This document shows positions 64,000 to 64,000 of a stretch of 64,000 nt of DNA, piece after piece. Source of the DNA: Lachnospiraceae bacterium (GTDB taxonomy: Bacteria; Bacillota; Clostridia; Lachnospirales; Lachnospiraceae); NCBI GenBank assembly GCA_016293925.1, contig JAEDCX010000002.1:1-64000 (forward strand), read 5' to 3'. Numbering within the stretch: the stretch's first letter is position 1; every line of letters begins with the position of its first letter. A program made the translations under genes and the position numbers. The notes under the pieces were generated by a model. It did no database searches. It saw only the letters and a list, made by a program, of their open reading frames with translations, and was not told the origin of the DNA.

Positions 64000-64000
64000 A

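Noticed and set aside
1..64000. tRNA, rRNA, CRISPR arrays, riboswitches and transposase genes.
   Set aside because: I looked for T-loop patterns, repeat-spacer arrays, and known riboswitch cores in the gaps and saw none; gaps before pur genes are too short for a purine riboswitch.

Overview
The window looks like chromosomal DNA of a strictly anaerobic, probably spore-forming Firmicute of the Lachnospiraceae (Clostridium cluster XIVa) type. I infer this from the mix of families: an anaerobic class III ribonucleotide reductase, a GerMN lipoprotein, large DUF5716/DUF5717 proteins, DUF5721 and DUF1846 proteins, a so-called endosialidase small protein, and moderate GC with AGGAGG-type ribosome sites. 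No rRNA, tRNA, CRISPR array, prophage or intact insertion sequence was seen. Most genes lie on the minus strand.

Layout. 1-6054 is a competence-type operon read right to left: comEA, an OmpR-type response regulator, its histidine kinase, a GerM-like lipoprotein and comEC, which is cut by the left edge. A terminator separates it from an orphan solute-binding-like protein. 7729-13124 holds arginine biosynthesis: argD-argB-argJ-GNAT on minus and argG on plus, with divergent promoters that carry ArgR-like operators. 13140-19898 holds a DUF1294 and LytTR regulator pair, a DegV protein, a DUF5721/DUF1846 pair, an acyltransferase and radA. 20013-28418 is a long minus-strand block purE-purM-purN-purD, zinc-ribbon protein, SH3 membrane protein, clpC and a small beta protein. 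28515-33492 holds an M29 aminopeptidase, two small membrane proteins (one only 50 aa), pyrE, pyrF and a degenerate Nudix protein. 33532-36046 is nrdD with a fused C-terminal redoxin domain behind a probable NrdR box. 36199-38588 is a TPR lipoprotein with a diguanylate cyclase.

39316-42108 holds a LysR regulator and a HAD-AroA fusion whose AroA part is broken by one extra base in an A8 tract. 42238-47758 holds purA, an Rpn nuclease remnant and purC-purF-purB. 47815-54735 is a four-gene module of uncharacterised proteins: a DUF5717-like giant solenoid, a DUF5716-like protein with actin/Hsp70-style motifs, a TPR-like protein and a coiled-coil membrane protein. Upstream of it is htpG (Hsp90), preceded by a perfect CIRCE element. 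56951-63999 holds a PpiC-type foldase, a PHP phosphoesterase, a second diguanylate cyclase, dihydrofolate reductase, thymidylate synthase, a beta-CASP metallo-hydrolase and a TraX-like protein.

Together the enzymes cover most of IMP synthesis and both AMP steps, the last two UMP steps, dTMP and folate reduction, and the dNTP supply, plus much of arginine synthesis. The best candidates for undescribed biology are the DUF5717/DUF5716/TPR/coiled-coil module, the frameshifted HAD-AroA fusion, htpG under CIRCE, and the two-component system embedded between comEA and comEC.
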